DNA from: Cyrtodaria siliqua
Taxonomy: Eukaryota > Mollusca > Bivalvia > Adapedonta > Hiatellidae
Reading direction: 5' to 3'
Length of the DNA stretch: 64,000 bases
Assembly: GCA_037043455.1 (NCBI GenBank)
Contig: JAWPHD010004473.1
Span: 62,001 to 126,000, forward strand
Made by a program: the position numbers and the translations under genes. The first letter of the stretch is position 1, and each line of letters begins with the position of its first letter. Shown one piece after another: positions 13,101 through 28,100 of the stretch. A model generated the notes under the pieces. That model did not search any database. It had not been told where the DNA came from and worked only from the letters and a program-made list of their open reading frames with translations.

Positions 13101-16100
13101 AACATGGCTGCTTTGTTTACATAGAGTTATATAATGAAAACTTGTAGCGACTACTTCTTTGAAACAACCAGACGGATTTTCATGAAACTTCACAGGAATG
13201 TTGCTCTTAATGTCTTATTGATCTTAGCAAAATTTCAGGTCGGCCGGAAATTCAAGATGGCCGCCACGGTTAAAAATAGATTTTCAAAAAACAAGTCTGT
13301 AGCGACTACTTCCTGAAATCAAATTCAATCAGTAGAGCTTCAAGGTCATTGACCTCTTGTTTTTATTATTCTGACGTTCTATGTAACTGCATCGCCAATA
13401 CGAAAAATTTCAAAAGAGCATTAAACGTGTATTTTAACACACTACCTTCCCCTCTCTCTGGGACAGCTCTAAATAACCTATACTGTGTTGTCATGAGCCG
13501 TTAAACAACATTACATTCAATTCCTGCACCGTTGAAATCCTTAAACTTGGTGCTTACTGATGAAGGCCCATGCCATGTAAGTTGTCTGGCCTAGTTGACA
13601 AGCTAGCACCTTCAGGTTCGAGGGGTTAACAATGTTGCGTTGTAAACATTTTCGCCTCTCACCGCTGTGTGTACAAATCCCACTTGGAGCTCAGGTTGTA
13701 AGTGAAAAAGTGTCGATCCTTTTGGATGGCAGGAGGTATACAGTACTGGTTCTATATACCCTGGAATAAGTGGGTGGTGTGCCTCCATTACAAAAAAACG
13801 ACAGTCATACATAGATAAGATGAGATGAAATATGACATATAACACCAAACAAATTGACAAAAACTTCTTGCAAAGAGAATAGCTTACAGGTGCGGAGAAT
13901 TTAATTTTTAAACGACACCTGGCAATTTTGTTGGTGTTTGTCACATTCAGTGATTGAAAGTGTGTCCTTTTGGTCTGTCTTATCCACCTCATCTCTTCAT
14001 TGTTCAGTCACAATGCCTGGCCATTATTTACTATACACTATTACTTTTTCTAAAGCTTTATCTGTATGGTCTTTTGATGATTTTAAAGCCTTTCACTATT
14101 TAAAAAGTTTAATGAATTTGTGAGAGTTTTAAGGCTAAAAGCTATTGTATATTATGTTTACTTTAATGCTGAATGATAAATGGTTACGTTAGGTTTTAAT
14201 AAGTTGGCAAAAATGTTCAGTTTAAACACGTATTTTGTTAACTTTCCTTGTATTTGGGTACGTGATACTCAACTTTCCTTGAATTGGGTACGTGATACTC
14301 AACTTTGTATTTGGGTACCTGATACTCAACTTTCCTTGTATTTGGGTACCTGATACTTAACTTTCCTTGTATTTGGGTACCTGATACTCAACTTTCCTTG
14401 TATTTGGGTACCTGATACTTAACTTTCCTTGTATTTGGGTACGTGATACTCAACTTTGCTTGTATTTGGGTATGTGATACTCAACTTTGCTTGTATTTGG
14501 GTACCTGATACTCAACTTTCCTTGTATTTGGGTACCTGATACTTAACTTTCCTTGTATTTGGGTACGTGATACTCAACTTTGCTTGTATTTGGGTATGTG
14601 ATACTCAACTTTGCTTGTATTTGGGTACGTGATACTCAACTTTCCTTGAATTGGGTACGTGATACTCAACTTTGTATTTGGGTACCTGATACTCAACTTT
14701 CCTTGTATTTGGGTATGTGATACTCAACTTTGCTTGTATATGGGTACGTGATACTCAACTTTCCTTGTATTTGGGTACGTGACACTCTAGTTGTATTAAA
14801 ACTTTATGGTAAATATTGAAAATCATTTGTAAAAGCAAGACTTAGGCATACTCCTTATAAATATATAATGATATGGTATCCTTTTTTTCCGCTGAACTTA
14901 TTTATACAATGGAGAAAAAATAGAAAAAAATATTTAAACTCAAAATTGACATCTTAGACTTTGCAATAGATTTAAAACTAACCATTCAGTTAATAAACCT
15001 GGGATTGGTAAAACTGACAGATATACAAAACCTCACAAAAGCCGAAATTATGCTTACTTTGCCTAAAGATTATATTATTGTTAAAGGAATACTTTGGTCC
15101 AGTGGTAGAGCATTGGACCCAGGATCAAAATGGCGTGAGTTTGATCCCCGCCACGACCATATGTGTTAATTGTGTACCTGAGCAAGGCACTTTATTTGCA
15201 TTTGTTAGTAATGATTCTACCAAGGAAGACATCGAGAACAGATTAAAATAAGTTTCGAGAGCTTTAATTTCAATCTTTGTCAAATAAATAACTTTAAACT
15301 AAAGGAACGCCTTTTTTAAATATATTGCTAAAAATATGTCTTTTATATAGTTTTTTTTGTTGCAAAAATGTTGTTTACATAAATAGTTGCTTAGACGCTT
15401 AGCAGCTTAACAGAAGTGAGAGTGTTTGTTTATATCATATTTCATGTATACCGTAATGTATGCCGGGGTTTCAGATGCTTTTAACAATCTTTCAGTCTAT
15501 TGTCTACTTGTAGCAATGAGCTCAATGCTTCACTTTATAGTGCTGCCACTGGGAGCTCGACTTGTGAGGAAGTGTCGATTCTTATGGATGGCGGGAGGTG
15601 TACGGTACTGGTTCTACCCAATAAATGTGGGTGGTCTGCCTCCACCACAAAAAAATGACCATCATATATATAACCTTACATGTGTTGAAAATGACGTAAA
15701 ACACCATGCAAACAAACAATAGCCACATTGGAATACCAGGCCATAGTCACATGTTGACATGATACCCACCACCCAGTCACATTATACTGACACAGGGCTG
15801 ACCATTCATAGATCTACACATGTTGACATGATACCCGCCACCCAGTCACATCATACTGACACAGGGCTGACCATTCATAGATCTACACATGTTGACATGA
15901 TACCCGCCACCCAGTCACATTATACTGACACAGGGCTGACCATTCATAGATCTACACATGTTGACATGATACCCGCCACCCAGTCACATTATACTGACAC
16001 AGGGCTGACCATTCATAGATCTACACATGTTGACATGATACCTGCCACCCAGTCACATCATACTGACACAGGGCTGACCATTCATAGATCTACACATGTT

Positions 16101-19100
16101 GACATGATACCCGCCACCCAGTCACATCATACTGACACAGGGCTGACCATTCATAGATCTACACATGTTGACATGATACCCGCCACCCAGTCACATCATA
16201 CTGACACAGGGCTGACCATTCATAGATCTACACATGTTGACATGATACCCACTACCCAGTCACATTATACTGACACAGGGCTGACCGTTCATAGATCTAC
16301 ACATGTTGACATGATACCCACCACCCAGTCACATCATACTGACACAGGGCTGACCATTCATAGATCTACACATGTTGACATGATACCCACCACCCAGTCA
16401 CATCATACTGACACAGGGCTGACCATTCAAAGATCTACACATGTTGACATGATACCCACCACCCAGTCACATCATACTGACACAGGGCTGACCATTCATA
16501 GATCTACACATGTTGACATGATACCCGCCACCCAGTCACATTATACTGACACAGGGCTGACCATTCATAGATCTACACATGTTGACATGATACCCGCCAC
16601 CCAGTCACATCATACTGACACAGGGCTGACCATTCATAGATCTACACATGTTGACATGATACCCGCCACCCAGTCACATTATACTGACACAGGGCTGACC
16701 ATTCATAGATCTACACATGTTGACATGATACCCACCACCCAGTCACATCATACTGACACAGGGCTGACCATTCATAGATCTACACATGTTGACATGATAC
16801 CCGCCACCCAGTCACATTATACTGACACAGGGCTGACCATTCATAGATCTACACATGTTGACATGATACCCACCACCCAGTCACATCATACTGACACAGG
16901 GCTGACCATTCATAGATCTACACATGTTGACATGATACCCGCCACCCAGTCACATCATACTGACACAGGGCTGACCATTCATAGATCTACACATGTTGAC
17001 ATGATACCCGCCACCCAGTCACATCATACTGACACAGGGCTGACCATTCATAGATCTACACATGTTGACATGATACCCACCACCCAGTCACATTGTTCTG
17101 ACACAGGGCTGACCATTCATAGATCTACACATGTTGACATGATACCCACCACCCAGTCACATTATACTGACACAGGGCTGACCATTCATAGATCTACACA
17201 TGTTGACATGATACCCACCACCCAGTCACATTGTTCTGACACAGGGCTGACCATTCATAGATCTACACATGTTGACATGATACCCACCACCCAGTCACAT
17301 TATACTGACACAGGGCTGACCATTCATAGATCTACACATGTTGACATGATACCCGCCACCCAGTCACATCATACTGACAAAGGGCTGACCATTCATAGAT
17401 CTACCATTTATACTGCTGAACGTCAAGCAAGGGAGTTACAAGTACCATTTTATAAAGTCTTTCTTATGACTCAACTGGGAATGGAAGCCACAACCTCCTG
17501 CATGTGAGGCTGATGTTGTCTACCACTTAGCCACCTCCAGTATACCATATTTCATAAATCTGTCTGTTTGGTCATTTCGAAGGGTAACCTGTATGTTATA
17601 CAAACAGTATGGATGTCGAGACAAACTTTACACAATTCTGTTTTCTTTAATAATTATCGGTCAAGCTTACACTTACTATTGCCACAATTAACACTAAATG
17701 TGTGTCCAGCTAAATGTGTGTCCAGCTCCACATTATAGACCATTTATCAATGACTTTTGACCATTGTATATTTATTTATTTAACCACCTTTTACAATTTA
17801 CAGCTACTGTTAACATTAGGTTAGTGACTGTAGTTAATTGCAAGTGTAAATAAGTTTACGTTACACACGTTTCTTGTGAGATTAATGTACGTGACTTTGG
17901 TATTCGTAAATCGTAAACATTATTTAATTGGACGATTAGGATTATATATACTAAAAGTTTTATTGAATTTCTTCCGTGTATCAATATTTGTTTTTGTTTT
18001 GGGACAAGGTTTTTGCTGGCACTTAAAACTTACAGCCGAGTATTTCATTGAAAACAACACATTTCACACTATTTTAATGAAATAAATATATACAAAACAA
18101 ATACAATTGAGCGTAAAAGCATTTTTTTTAAAAACTGGGGAGCAAAAGTAAAATTGGAACAGTTTTGTTCAGTGCAAACTTTCCCACCCTAGCAAGGCAT
18201 TTTATGACATTAGGTTAATATTTTGGGTCCTTTTCCCTTCAATTTTTATGTAAAAGTTATAATCAAATTGCATTTTATAATAACGGGTCAGGGGATCATT
18301 TTGACAAGGAATTATAATTTTAAAGCGTACCATATTACACCATACCAACTGTCAGAATTTATCATTTCCCAGTTTCGAAGATAATGAACAACTTTTAATA
18401 TTTATTAATCATATTTGCAATATCATCTGTGCGTATGGATTTTTGATTTCAATATGGAGTTTTTGGTAGCAATAATAATGTATTGATTCTACCGTGATCT
18501 GTTTATAATTCAATCCTATACAAACAAGCATATCCCTGCTTCAATAAAGCATTCTGTCTCGATTTAGATTACATTGGAATAAATTACAATTTGAATACAC
18601 TAAATTACAATTTGAATACACTATCGGATTGTTGAGCATTATAAAACATCGGACATTTTTACATTATCGGATTGTTGCGCATTATAAAACATCGGACATT
18701 TTTACTGCGGATTACTGGGACCGGGCTTAATGGAGTGTTTAATGTAATCTCTGATGATGTCATAACGTTATAATAGACGCTGGATGAGATGTAGAGCAAC
18801 ACAATGTCGTAGGAAGTCCATGCTTTATGCCCTTAACAACAAAGGGAATATAAAACTTTTTTTTTCTGCACGTGCTTGCACGTACATACACACACACACA
18901 GAAAGAATTAATTGAATGATTGTTGCCTGATACTTTACGCGATTAACCTTTCATGTGTTGGTGCGATGTAAAACCCAGTTCAATTCATTTTGATTAATTG
19001 TAAAATGTAAAAATGTATTTTAATAAACCATTGAGTAATTTCAGCGTTAAATGTAAAGATTTTTTTAGTCTAACAAATGAATGGCAGTCATAATTACTAA

Positions 19101-22100
19101 TCAGAGTAATCACCCCCGGGGGCTACGGAGTAATCGCCCCTGCAGCTACAGAGTTATAATCACCCTCTCACCCCACCTCCACCCTTTTGGGCTACAGAGT
19201 ATAATTCCCTCTGACACTCCTTCACATCCCTCCAGGGCCTACAGTGTCACATTGGATAACAATGGAACTTCTCTCTGTCCATGATTACCAGTCGCTTCTC
19301 GCCACATTTTTCGAAATCTCCATTTCTTCTTCCATTTCTAAAACCAATTCAGTTCCACGTATACACAATTTGGTCGATTTACAAATAATTTTTATTGACC
19401 ACCATCAAAATCTATAAACTGTTTACATTTATGATACAATTGTTATTGAAATATTTTTTTTAATGGATGTGCCACTCCATTAACCCATAAACTTGTCCAT
19501 TTTACTGTTTCTGTAATCACGTAAATGTAATACCCTGATATCAAAGACACACATGTTAGAAAAACAAATCCTTTTTTAAGTGTCATCCAGGATTCATGAC
19601 TGTCGATCACGCATACTCTTCCATTAAAGGAGAACCAAACTCTTAAGAGATGAATATGCGCTAGTAGGGACTCACACGTAAAACATTGAATAAAATGTAA
19701 GAGGGCTGGCGTGGAGCAGTCGGTAGCGCGATGGATTTGTAACCGGAGGCCCCGGGTTCAATCTTCCGTGGTGCCACTGAGTTTCGTTGGTGTGTTCTTG
19801 GACAAGACACTTACCCTTAGCCTCGTCCGTCGGATGGGGACGTAAACCGGGCGGTATCCTCCGAGCACGTTAAAGAACCATAGGAATCTATTCGATAAAA
19901 AGAGTAGGGCACGGTTCTCGGATTCCTATGTATCCTTCCCCGCTCTCTGGGGCGGCTCTAAATAACCTATATTGTGTTGATGAGCCGTTAAACAACATTC
20001 ATTTCAATTAATAGGGTTTCACTGCAAGTAAATCAGTTAATATTTATTAAGTGCTTTCGTGGCCGGGATAGTAAAGATACTGTGTCTAAGACTTTCTCGC
20101 CTCACAACGCTGCATGTTTAAATTCCACTGGTAGCTTGACTTGTCAAGTGAGAAAGTGTCAATTCTTACGGATGGCGGGAGGTATAAAGTACTTGCTTAA
20201 CCCAGGCATAATGGGGTGGTCTACCTCTAACATAAAACAAAAAATCAACCTTCATACATGGCCTAACATGTGCTTTAAATGATGTAAAACACCATCCAAA
20301 CAACTACGGTACTCCCAGAGAGAGTGATTCTAAAGAAATAATCAGATAGAACCCCTGTCAGGCCCTTTTAGGGTCGCAGGACAAGCAGTAGGAGTTGAGT
20401 GAAGACTGCATAGAATAAGGATTATAGCATAGCACTTTTCTTGTCTTTTTTCAGCATATACTGGAGAGGAAAACTACTACCTGACCCCTCGTTACCAGCC
20501 CCTGACCCAGCGATCATTAGAGGAAGGAGCATTTCTAACAGTGAAGGCTCCTAGAAATGTGTATGTATGCAGTGTTTAGTTTCTGAACACAGAGGTGCTG
20601 AGCTTACATAAAGGACTCATTACTTGTGTAATTGTTGGTCTTAACCCTTAACCCGCTACATAATTATATATAATGGGCTGTTCTTTCTTTGAATTAAGAC
20701 CGTTTCATTCATGTGACAAAGGGGTGTTTTGGGGAATATGACTTATCAGCAGCCAGACATTGTAAACTCTGATCAGCATGCGAGTTACTGTGTATTATTG
20801 ATATTTTTTACAATGTAGCTTTAATGTTTTCTTTTCTTAATTAGTAAAGATTGTATGCATCTCCGTGTCAGAAATGAAAATTCATTGTTTTGATACACGG
20901 AACGAATTTCAGAAAAAAGATGCATGAATAATTTAAATTTGTAATTGTCATGCGTATAAGCTTGCTTTAGGTGAAAAACAGATTTCTTACATTTAAATTA
21001 CCAGCTATATAATTTCGTCTGTAAGCAGAAATCCGGGGTATTTGAATGTAATATTATATGTTCTGTAATTATTTCAGTGTTCCAGAGTATGTTAATGTGG
21101 AGACGACCACATGGCTTTACGGAGCTGCTGGACGACGACGGTCAGCCCCAATGGTCACATTTCAGTCGGAACCCAACTTCCACATGAAGGATGTGCGGGG
21201 GCTAGTCCTGCCCCCGTTACAGAGCTCCTCGGGTCTGGGAAGTGACCTTGACACTACAACAGTGTATACAACAGGTATGAATTGAATTGAATTGAATGTT
21301 GTTTAACGGCTCATCAACACAGTATAGGTTATTTAGAGCCGCCCCAGAGAGAGGGGAAGGATACATAGGAATCCGGGAACCTGCCCTACTCTTATTATCG
21401 AATAGATTCCTATGGTTCTTTAACGTGCTCGGAGGATAGACCAATACACGGGACTGCCCGGTTTACGTCCCCATCCGATGGACGAGGCTAAGGTAAAGTG
21501 TCTTGCCCAAGAACACACTGACGGAACTCAGTGGCACCACGGAGGATTGAACCCGGGGCCTCCGGTTACAAATCCGCCACGCTACCGACTGCGCCAAGCC
21601 AGCCCCCTACAACAGGTATGAACATTCATGTTGATGTATGAAAGGAAGTGACAGCAATCATTGAGGGTTATTGTGTAAAATACATGATAGATGATAGACA
21701 AAATGAATATGATCAACAAAATTGATATTTTAAATTCCATTTTTTATTTTCCTGACTATTAAATATAGCTTTAAAGTAAAAGGTGCATTGAATGAATAAA
21801 TCGGGGAACCATTTTTACCACTCAATAAATACTTTAAGATTGCCATGCACCCCTTTAACTGTGTGTACCTTTAACAGAGGGAATTATAATCAAATAACCA
21901 ATATCATGCTAAATCATGCATTTTCAAAAAAAAATAATTAAATATTGTCTAGTATTAACACTAAAAGTACTGAAGTGTATTTTTCAATGGAAATCTATCT
22001 GTAATTGATTAAGTTTATGAATAAATTAATATATTCAACACTTTTAATGTATTTTAAGGACACTAAATTTGTCTAAAATATCATCCCTTATTTGTAGATA

Positions 22101-25100
22101 ATTTTATCTTTATACGTTTACATTATTTTTAATTACTACTTCATTCCTTCATGATTCATCGGTTTTTGCGCACAATATGACCTATTTATGTGTCGACGTG
22201 CCGTAAAACACCATTACTTCATTCTAAAGTTCAGTGTCATTCCTTTTGCTAACCAAAAAAAATAGTCTCAGTTTTTTATTAAAATAAAATGTTTGCCAAT
22301 TGTATTATACTAAGGAACTTTAATACCCTATAGCATATAATCTAGTATTTCAATTGATTTGCACCAAGCTTGAAAAAAGGTTATCCGGAAAAGAAAAAAA
22401 AATTGTTCTGTATAATGTTTGAATACTGTGAGTTTAAATGTACCAATATAAAATTTTGTAAAAGAAAAAATATATTTAGAATACAATGTTGGTTTTTTTG
22501 GAGTTCAGTTTAGTATATTTTGAGATGAGTGGTTTAGGGTTTATATAATATTGTACAGCCTTGTAGCTTTTATGGATCTTTCGGTTTTTTATGATATATT
22601 GGATTGTACTCAAATTACCCTAAATTGTTCCTGATTACTTTTTCTTGCATACCTGTTGAATGGAGAGTGCATTGTTAGGGTAGACATGATGGGTTGCCAA
22701 CTATTGGATAAGTGTTTACATACCATCTATCAGTGAAACATTGATCCCAGTTAGCCTATTGTTGTCCCACTAGCTTTGAGATTCCGTGCTTTATTTGAAC
22801 AAAAAGTGCGTATGTTGTATATTAGAACCTAATGATGTATTGTGAGGCCGTACTGATTCACTTCTCAAGAACAATTTCGTGTCAAAAAGCAATTTCATGA
22901 AACACTTAAAAAAGCAGATTCATTTCAAGGCCTCGTCCGTCGGATGGGGACATAAACCAGGTGGTCCCATGTATCGGTCTATCCTCCGAGCACGTTAAAG
23001 AACCATAGGAATCTATTTGATAATAAGAGTAGGGCAGGTTTACGGATTCCTATGTATCCTTCCCCTCTCTCTGGGGCGGCTCTAAATAACCTATACTGTG
23101 TTGATGAGCCGTTAAACAACATTCAGTTCAGTTTATTTCAAGGCCTCCTCCTTTTTTTCTCTCCTTTTTTAATGATTTTTATATCATGGTAATATTTAAT
23201 ACTCGCTAAACTAGTCTAACTTCAGCTGATTCTTCTTTTGACAATTTGACCAAATATATTTGTTACAAATCTTGATTTAAAGAGTGAAAATCTCAGCATG
23301 GTTATCTCAATTCTAATGCTTTTTTATTTAAATGCCAGAAATATAAAACAAAATCAGACATGCACACTTTTTTCCCCTATGAAATCACAAATTCATGGGT
23401 GCCGGCATTTTGTTGACGTCATCAGACAATGTTGCTTGTTACAACATTATGATTGCGACGTCACACACTTTTCAGATGGTAAATCGGGTGTTTTATGGTC
23501 GCCAATGGGGGTAATGTGTCAAGGTATAGTTGCATTAGAATTAGGAGACACAAAATTAATGTCTTCATTTAAAGGAGCTATCCTGCCAACAACAGTAAAA
23601 TTTTACAATATGTATATATACACCATTTCCAAACCTACTGACAACGAGGTATATATATAACTTACATGTTTTGAGATTTCAAACTCTATAAACACAATAC
23701 AAACGGCTTGAACTAGACAGCCCATCCCCAAAACTGGAGCGTCAAATAGCACAGATCGATATTGACGTCACACAATAGGACTGTAAATTTCACGAAAGTA
23801 TCGTGCCATTGAACAATAGAAGCACAATCAAATTCAATAGATTCCCGATCTGTTTTCGGACAAAATCATACATATTTGTACGAATGAAAATATTTTTAGC
23901 AATTTTAAGCAATCTTGATCTGTGTTATTAAGATCATAATTCATTTTACGCATATCCAGTCATGGGTATTTTAAGAACCTGTGAATGAACCTTTGCTGTA
24001 GTTGGCATATATACATTATTATATGACCTGAACACCCGAATAGAGTTTTCTTGCATACCGGACAAGGATATCCGTCATTTTACCGGGGCTAGATATTTCC
24101 ATCTCACCCTAGGGTCAAGATAAAATTCACGCGCGCCAACATCCGGTATGCCGGAAAACATGCAAAACGTTAGTAGCTGGCGGCGTCAAAGCACAACATG
24201 TCTCTGATATGCAAGGAAAAGAATCTATCATGGGTATTCGGTTCAGATAGGGAATTCCAACCCTCGGTATAAGTGTTTAAATCGGAACCGAGGCTCTGCT
24301 AACACATAAAAACACGTATACCGAGGGTTGGAATTCCCTATCTTCACCGGATACCAATGAAAGATTCTTATATTCTTAAATAGTTTTGTTGTGTAATTTT
24401 GCCTTTATTTGGCAGGTTATTTTTCAAGGCTGTTCAATATTTTTTCTTCTAAATGGCCTGATTATTTATTCAGTGTCAACTTTTTCTCATATTAACAATG
24501 TCCTTGACATATTTTGAAGAAATTTTACCATTTTGTTTACTTCCAATAAATTCAGAAAGTTGAATTGGAGAGTTGACTTTTTAACAGTCCGATCTCAGTC
24601 GATGAAAAATCAGCAGCGCAAAACCTTTGCCTTAAGTTTATTTGTCAGGTCAATACCGTACAATCCATAGAACAAACATCTCTTTTGAAATGGATATCCA
24701 TGATAGGGCCTCAAATTGAAAACTGAATCTGTAAGTTTATTTATTGAAAGTGTCTCCTGGCTTAAGTGCATCTGTGATTGAATTTGTTTTTAAATCTGCC
24801 AAGATCTGATATCCTGATTAATGGACAATGTCACGTACTTCTTCAGCCATGATTGATTTATTGCAAACACTTAATACCTGGCTTGTAAAATTATGTAAAT
24901 ATATCACCGGGTTGGAAAGAAATGTTGTTGGTAATCCTATACACCTGTTTGTATTAGTTTCTATGCATTCAGAACAGAGAAAATAAATGGTGCATCATGG
25001 GTAATTCATGGATAATACTGTATCTGTATTGATAATTATAATGTATGAAATTATCATGAACTTTTCCTTAAAATTATAATACACACAGACCTTGATTGTA

Positions 25101-28100
25101 TTGTGCAAATTAAGTGGGTGTCAAAATAATTGCATAGGTGACGGATTCATGTGAATCAAGACAGTATTGCCAAATAGTGTCTTTGTTTGGTGGTGAGGAA
25201 TGACCCTTGGCATAGCTGTCACATTACGTGGTCCCGTCTTAATTCCATTAAGTGATGGGAAAGCTTATATTAGCAGGATTTTATAACGGAAATTTCAAAA
25301 AAATTGTTACTGAAAGAAATGCCTTAAAATGTTAAAATTTTAATGTTATAATATGCAAACATTTAAAGCCGAAATTAAGGTTTTATTTCATACTCCAGCC
25401 AACCTCTTTTTTTTCTTTCTTTTTTTTTATGTCAAACATGTCCAAGGTAGAATAATGATGTCAATCCAAATACAAACAAATAAAATCATCATAATGTACT
25501 TCAGCTTAAAAATAAATAAAATGTGCAAATACACTTAATTGGGCCACATGTTATCTACAGTTAAAATGCAGAATAAAATTGTAAAATGAAACAGTTGACA
25601 ACTTATAACTTAGGGAATTATGCAATAATGTCAAAAGAATAGATTATAATTAAATTTTCCGCAAAAAATTATTAAAATGAAAAAAAAAAGAATAGAAATA
25701 AAATCTGCAATCTATGCCAAATAAAGAATATATGTAGTTAATACCATATCATGAAAACTGTTGTGAACTGATGACTAATAATACATTATGTCACATCAAC
25801 ACTGCACAAAATGGTTGCTATAAATACAGGTATTGTGACATTCACAACATCCCATTCACTTCTTCGAAGCATAACTGGAATATAACTAGGTCACCATATT
25901 GGTAACGTCATCCTATTATGACGCTCCTTAGATTCCCGCCAAAACGAATCTGCATTCAAAATCAAAGTAATCATCAAAATTTTGCAACGTCATTTAGCTG
26001 ATTGCTCCATCTATAGTTTATTTACATGAAAACAGTGATAAAACCGTCATCTGTATTGTAAATAACAAACATGCAACGCAAATCATACATCAAACGTGTG
26101 ACGAACAGCTATCTTGTTTATGTAGCAAAAGCTAAGCAACGGTGCACTATTTTCTGTGCCGTTGCCTTCTGGCTAACAAAATGTCAAGATTTTGAACATA
26201 CTGATCCGTCGATACACACACGAGGCACGATCCCGAGGAATGACGGGATTGGCCGAGTTTACACGATTGGTATTGTGAACAATGCAATCATTGTGGCAGA
26301 GCGTTGCTGCAACAAAATCATTTTAGTAAGGGATGTTACCTTTTTACCTGAGAGCGAGTTTCTCCGTTTCTCGTCAGTTAAATCAGTTAACGCCTGGGAA
26401 TATCCATGATTTATTGCAAATTTGACATTACTATTCATGATATAATAATTATATGCCATAATAATGGTTTATCAAGGAGTTCTTATGACTAGTAAACGTG
26501 CTGCTTCAAAGACCTTTGTTGCGACTGACCGTTTCAAGGCGGTAGCCCTATTGTCAAACCTTTATGTTTGTGATGTCACATCTTTGTAGTTGTTGTTTGT
26601 TTCTGTGTGTTTTTTTGGTTGACGGTTGAATGCTACATTGCCTGTTTGACTTGTATATTTATAGTCTCTCCCACGGTGACTCATGAGACACTACATTGTG
26701 GTCTAGTAAATAGTCAACACCATTTTTAGATTAAAATATATTTTTACAATTTCTTACCCAAAAGGTAAAAAGAAATATAGAGTCCAATTCTATTTTCCAT
26801 AATTTAGTTTTACTTAAACTCTACTTCACGCCTACTAGACTCCGCAACCGCCTCCAAAAAGAGGTGATAATACGATGTTTCGGAGACACTTCCGATGCGG
26901 TTGCGGAGAGTAAATAGAAGCAGCAACGGTAAGTGTGAATTAATATTTTCTTTTTTTTCGGCCCTAACTCGATCTTTTTCAAAAATTGGGGAATGTGGTA
27001 CGATGTAGGAATGTTTTCACTTCCTGTTTCATGTGTTGGTTTCAAAATATATTGAAAAATATGGTCTGCAGAATTGTCATAAGTCAATCGACGAGTGTAA
27101 TTTTCTCAACTGGACATGGTTTTTACTCCGTTTTTTGGCTGTTTTATGAGAAATCTGCCCACGAATGACGTCTATGACTTTGAAATCACCTATCTTTCAT
27201 CGTTCAATGAAAAAAATTCAATCGAATATAAACTGAAAATAATTATGGTCGTTTTGTATGAAGAGGCGGTGTTGGAGAGTAAGAGGCGGATTCGGAGAGT
27301 AAGAGGCAGTTTCGGAGACGTAGATACTCTATATAATAGATCTATACTGATTTTAATTGATAAGTAATGTATCAATACAATTTGTTATGATGAATTATTT
27401 GTGTGAATACAATGTTACTGGTCCTACCATCATTGAACAATAAGTCTTAGTCTACGACATTTACCGATGTAAACTATAATACCGTCTGCTGCGAGTTACA
27501 TTTTGGGGAGGACTGGCCACTATCTTCTAATTTTGACAGGTTTCTATATACGTACCCGTGTTAGGTTTTACTTATTAAACTTTGAACTCCTGTGATTGTA
27601 TAAACAAATAATATGTTACAAAATGATTTATAAACAATTTATTGAAATACAAAGTAATCCGTTGGCGGTTATGCGTATGCGTATCGTCAGTTGTGACGTA
27701 GCCGGTGTATGTATAGAATGGCAATACAAGTATGTACTGTAGGCATGGAATGAAACACACCTTTTTTACAATGGACAGAAAATGTAGTTATTTTATAAAA
27801 TGATTTTGGTTTAAAGATGCTCTACCTATATTTTTTTGTCCACCAATTGATATAAACTTTACTTAATTGCAAAGAGGACTATGAAAAAGGTAAACGGCAA
27901 TAATTTCACCCCATGTAATATGCGTTTTGCTGGGGAAAAACAGGATAGAAAAGATCGGATTTTTGAAATTGTATTCGTAATTGTTTTAGACAAGCCGATT
28001 ACGGAGATTTTCCGATCTTATTCGTTTACAATCTGAATTGCCTCGTCGGAAAGGCGACGAGTTCCGATCGATTCGTTTACTATCGGAACTGCCCCCGAGT

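Noticed and set aside
13612..13992. 126-codon - strand ORF
   Set aside because: It is the reverse of a SINE family 2 copy plus flanking DNA; other SINE copies give similar fragments.
15085..15205. Possible functional tRNA gene
   Set aside because: A- and B-box-like motifs are present but no closed acceptor stem or T-arm can be drawn; it fits a SINE head.
26071..26409. 112-codon ORF starting MQRKSYIKRV
   Set aside because: No recognisable domain, no splice partners, AT-rich surroundings and an overlapping ORF on the other strand; kept only as unrecognised.
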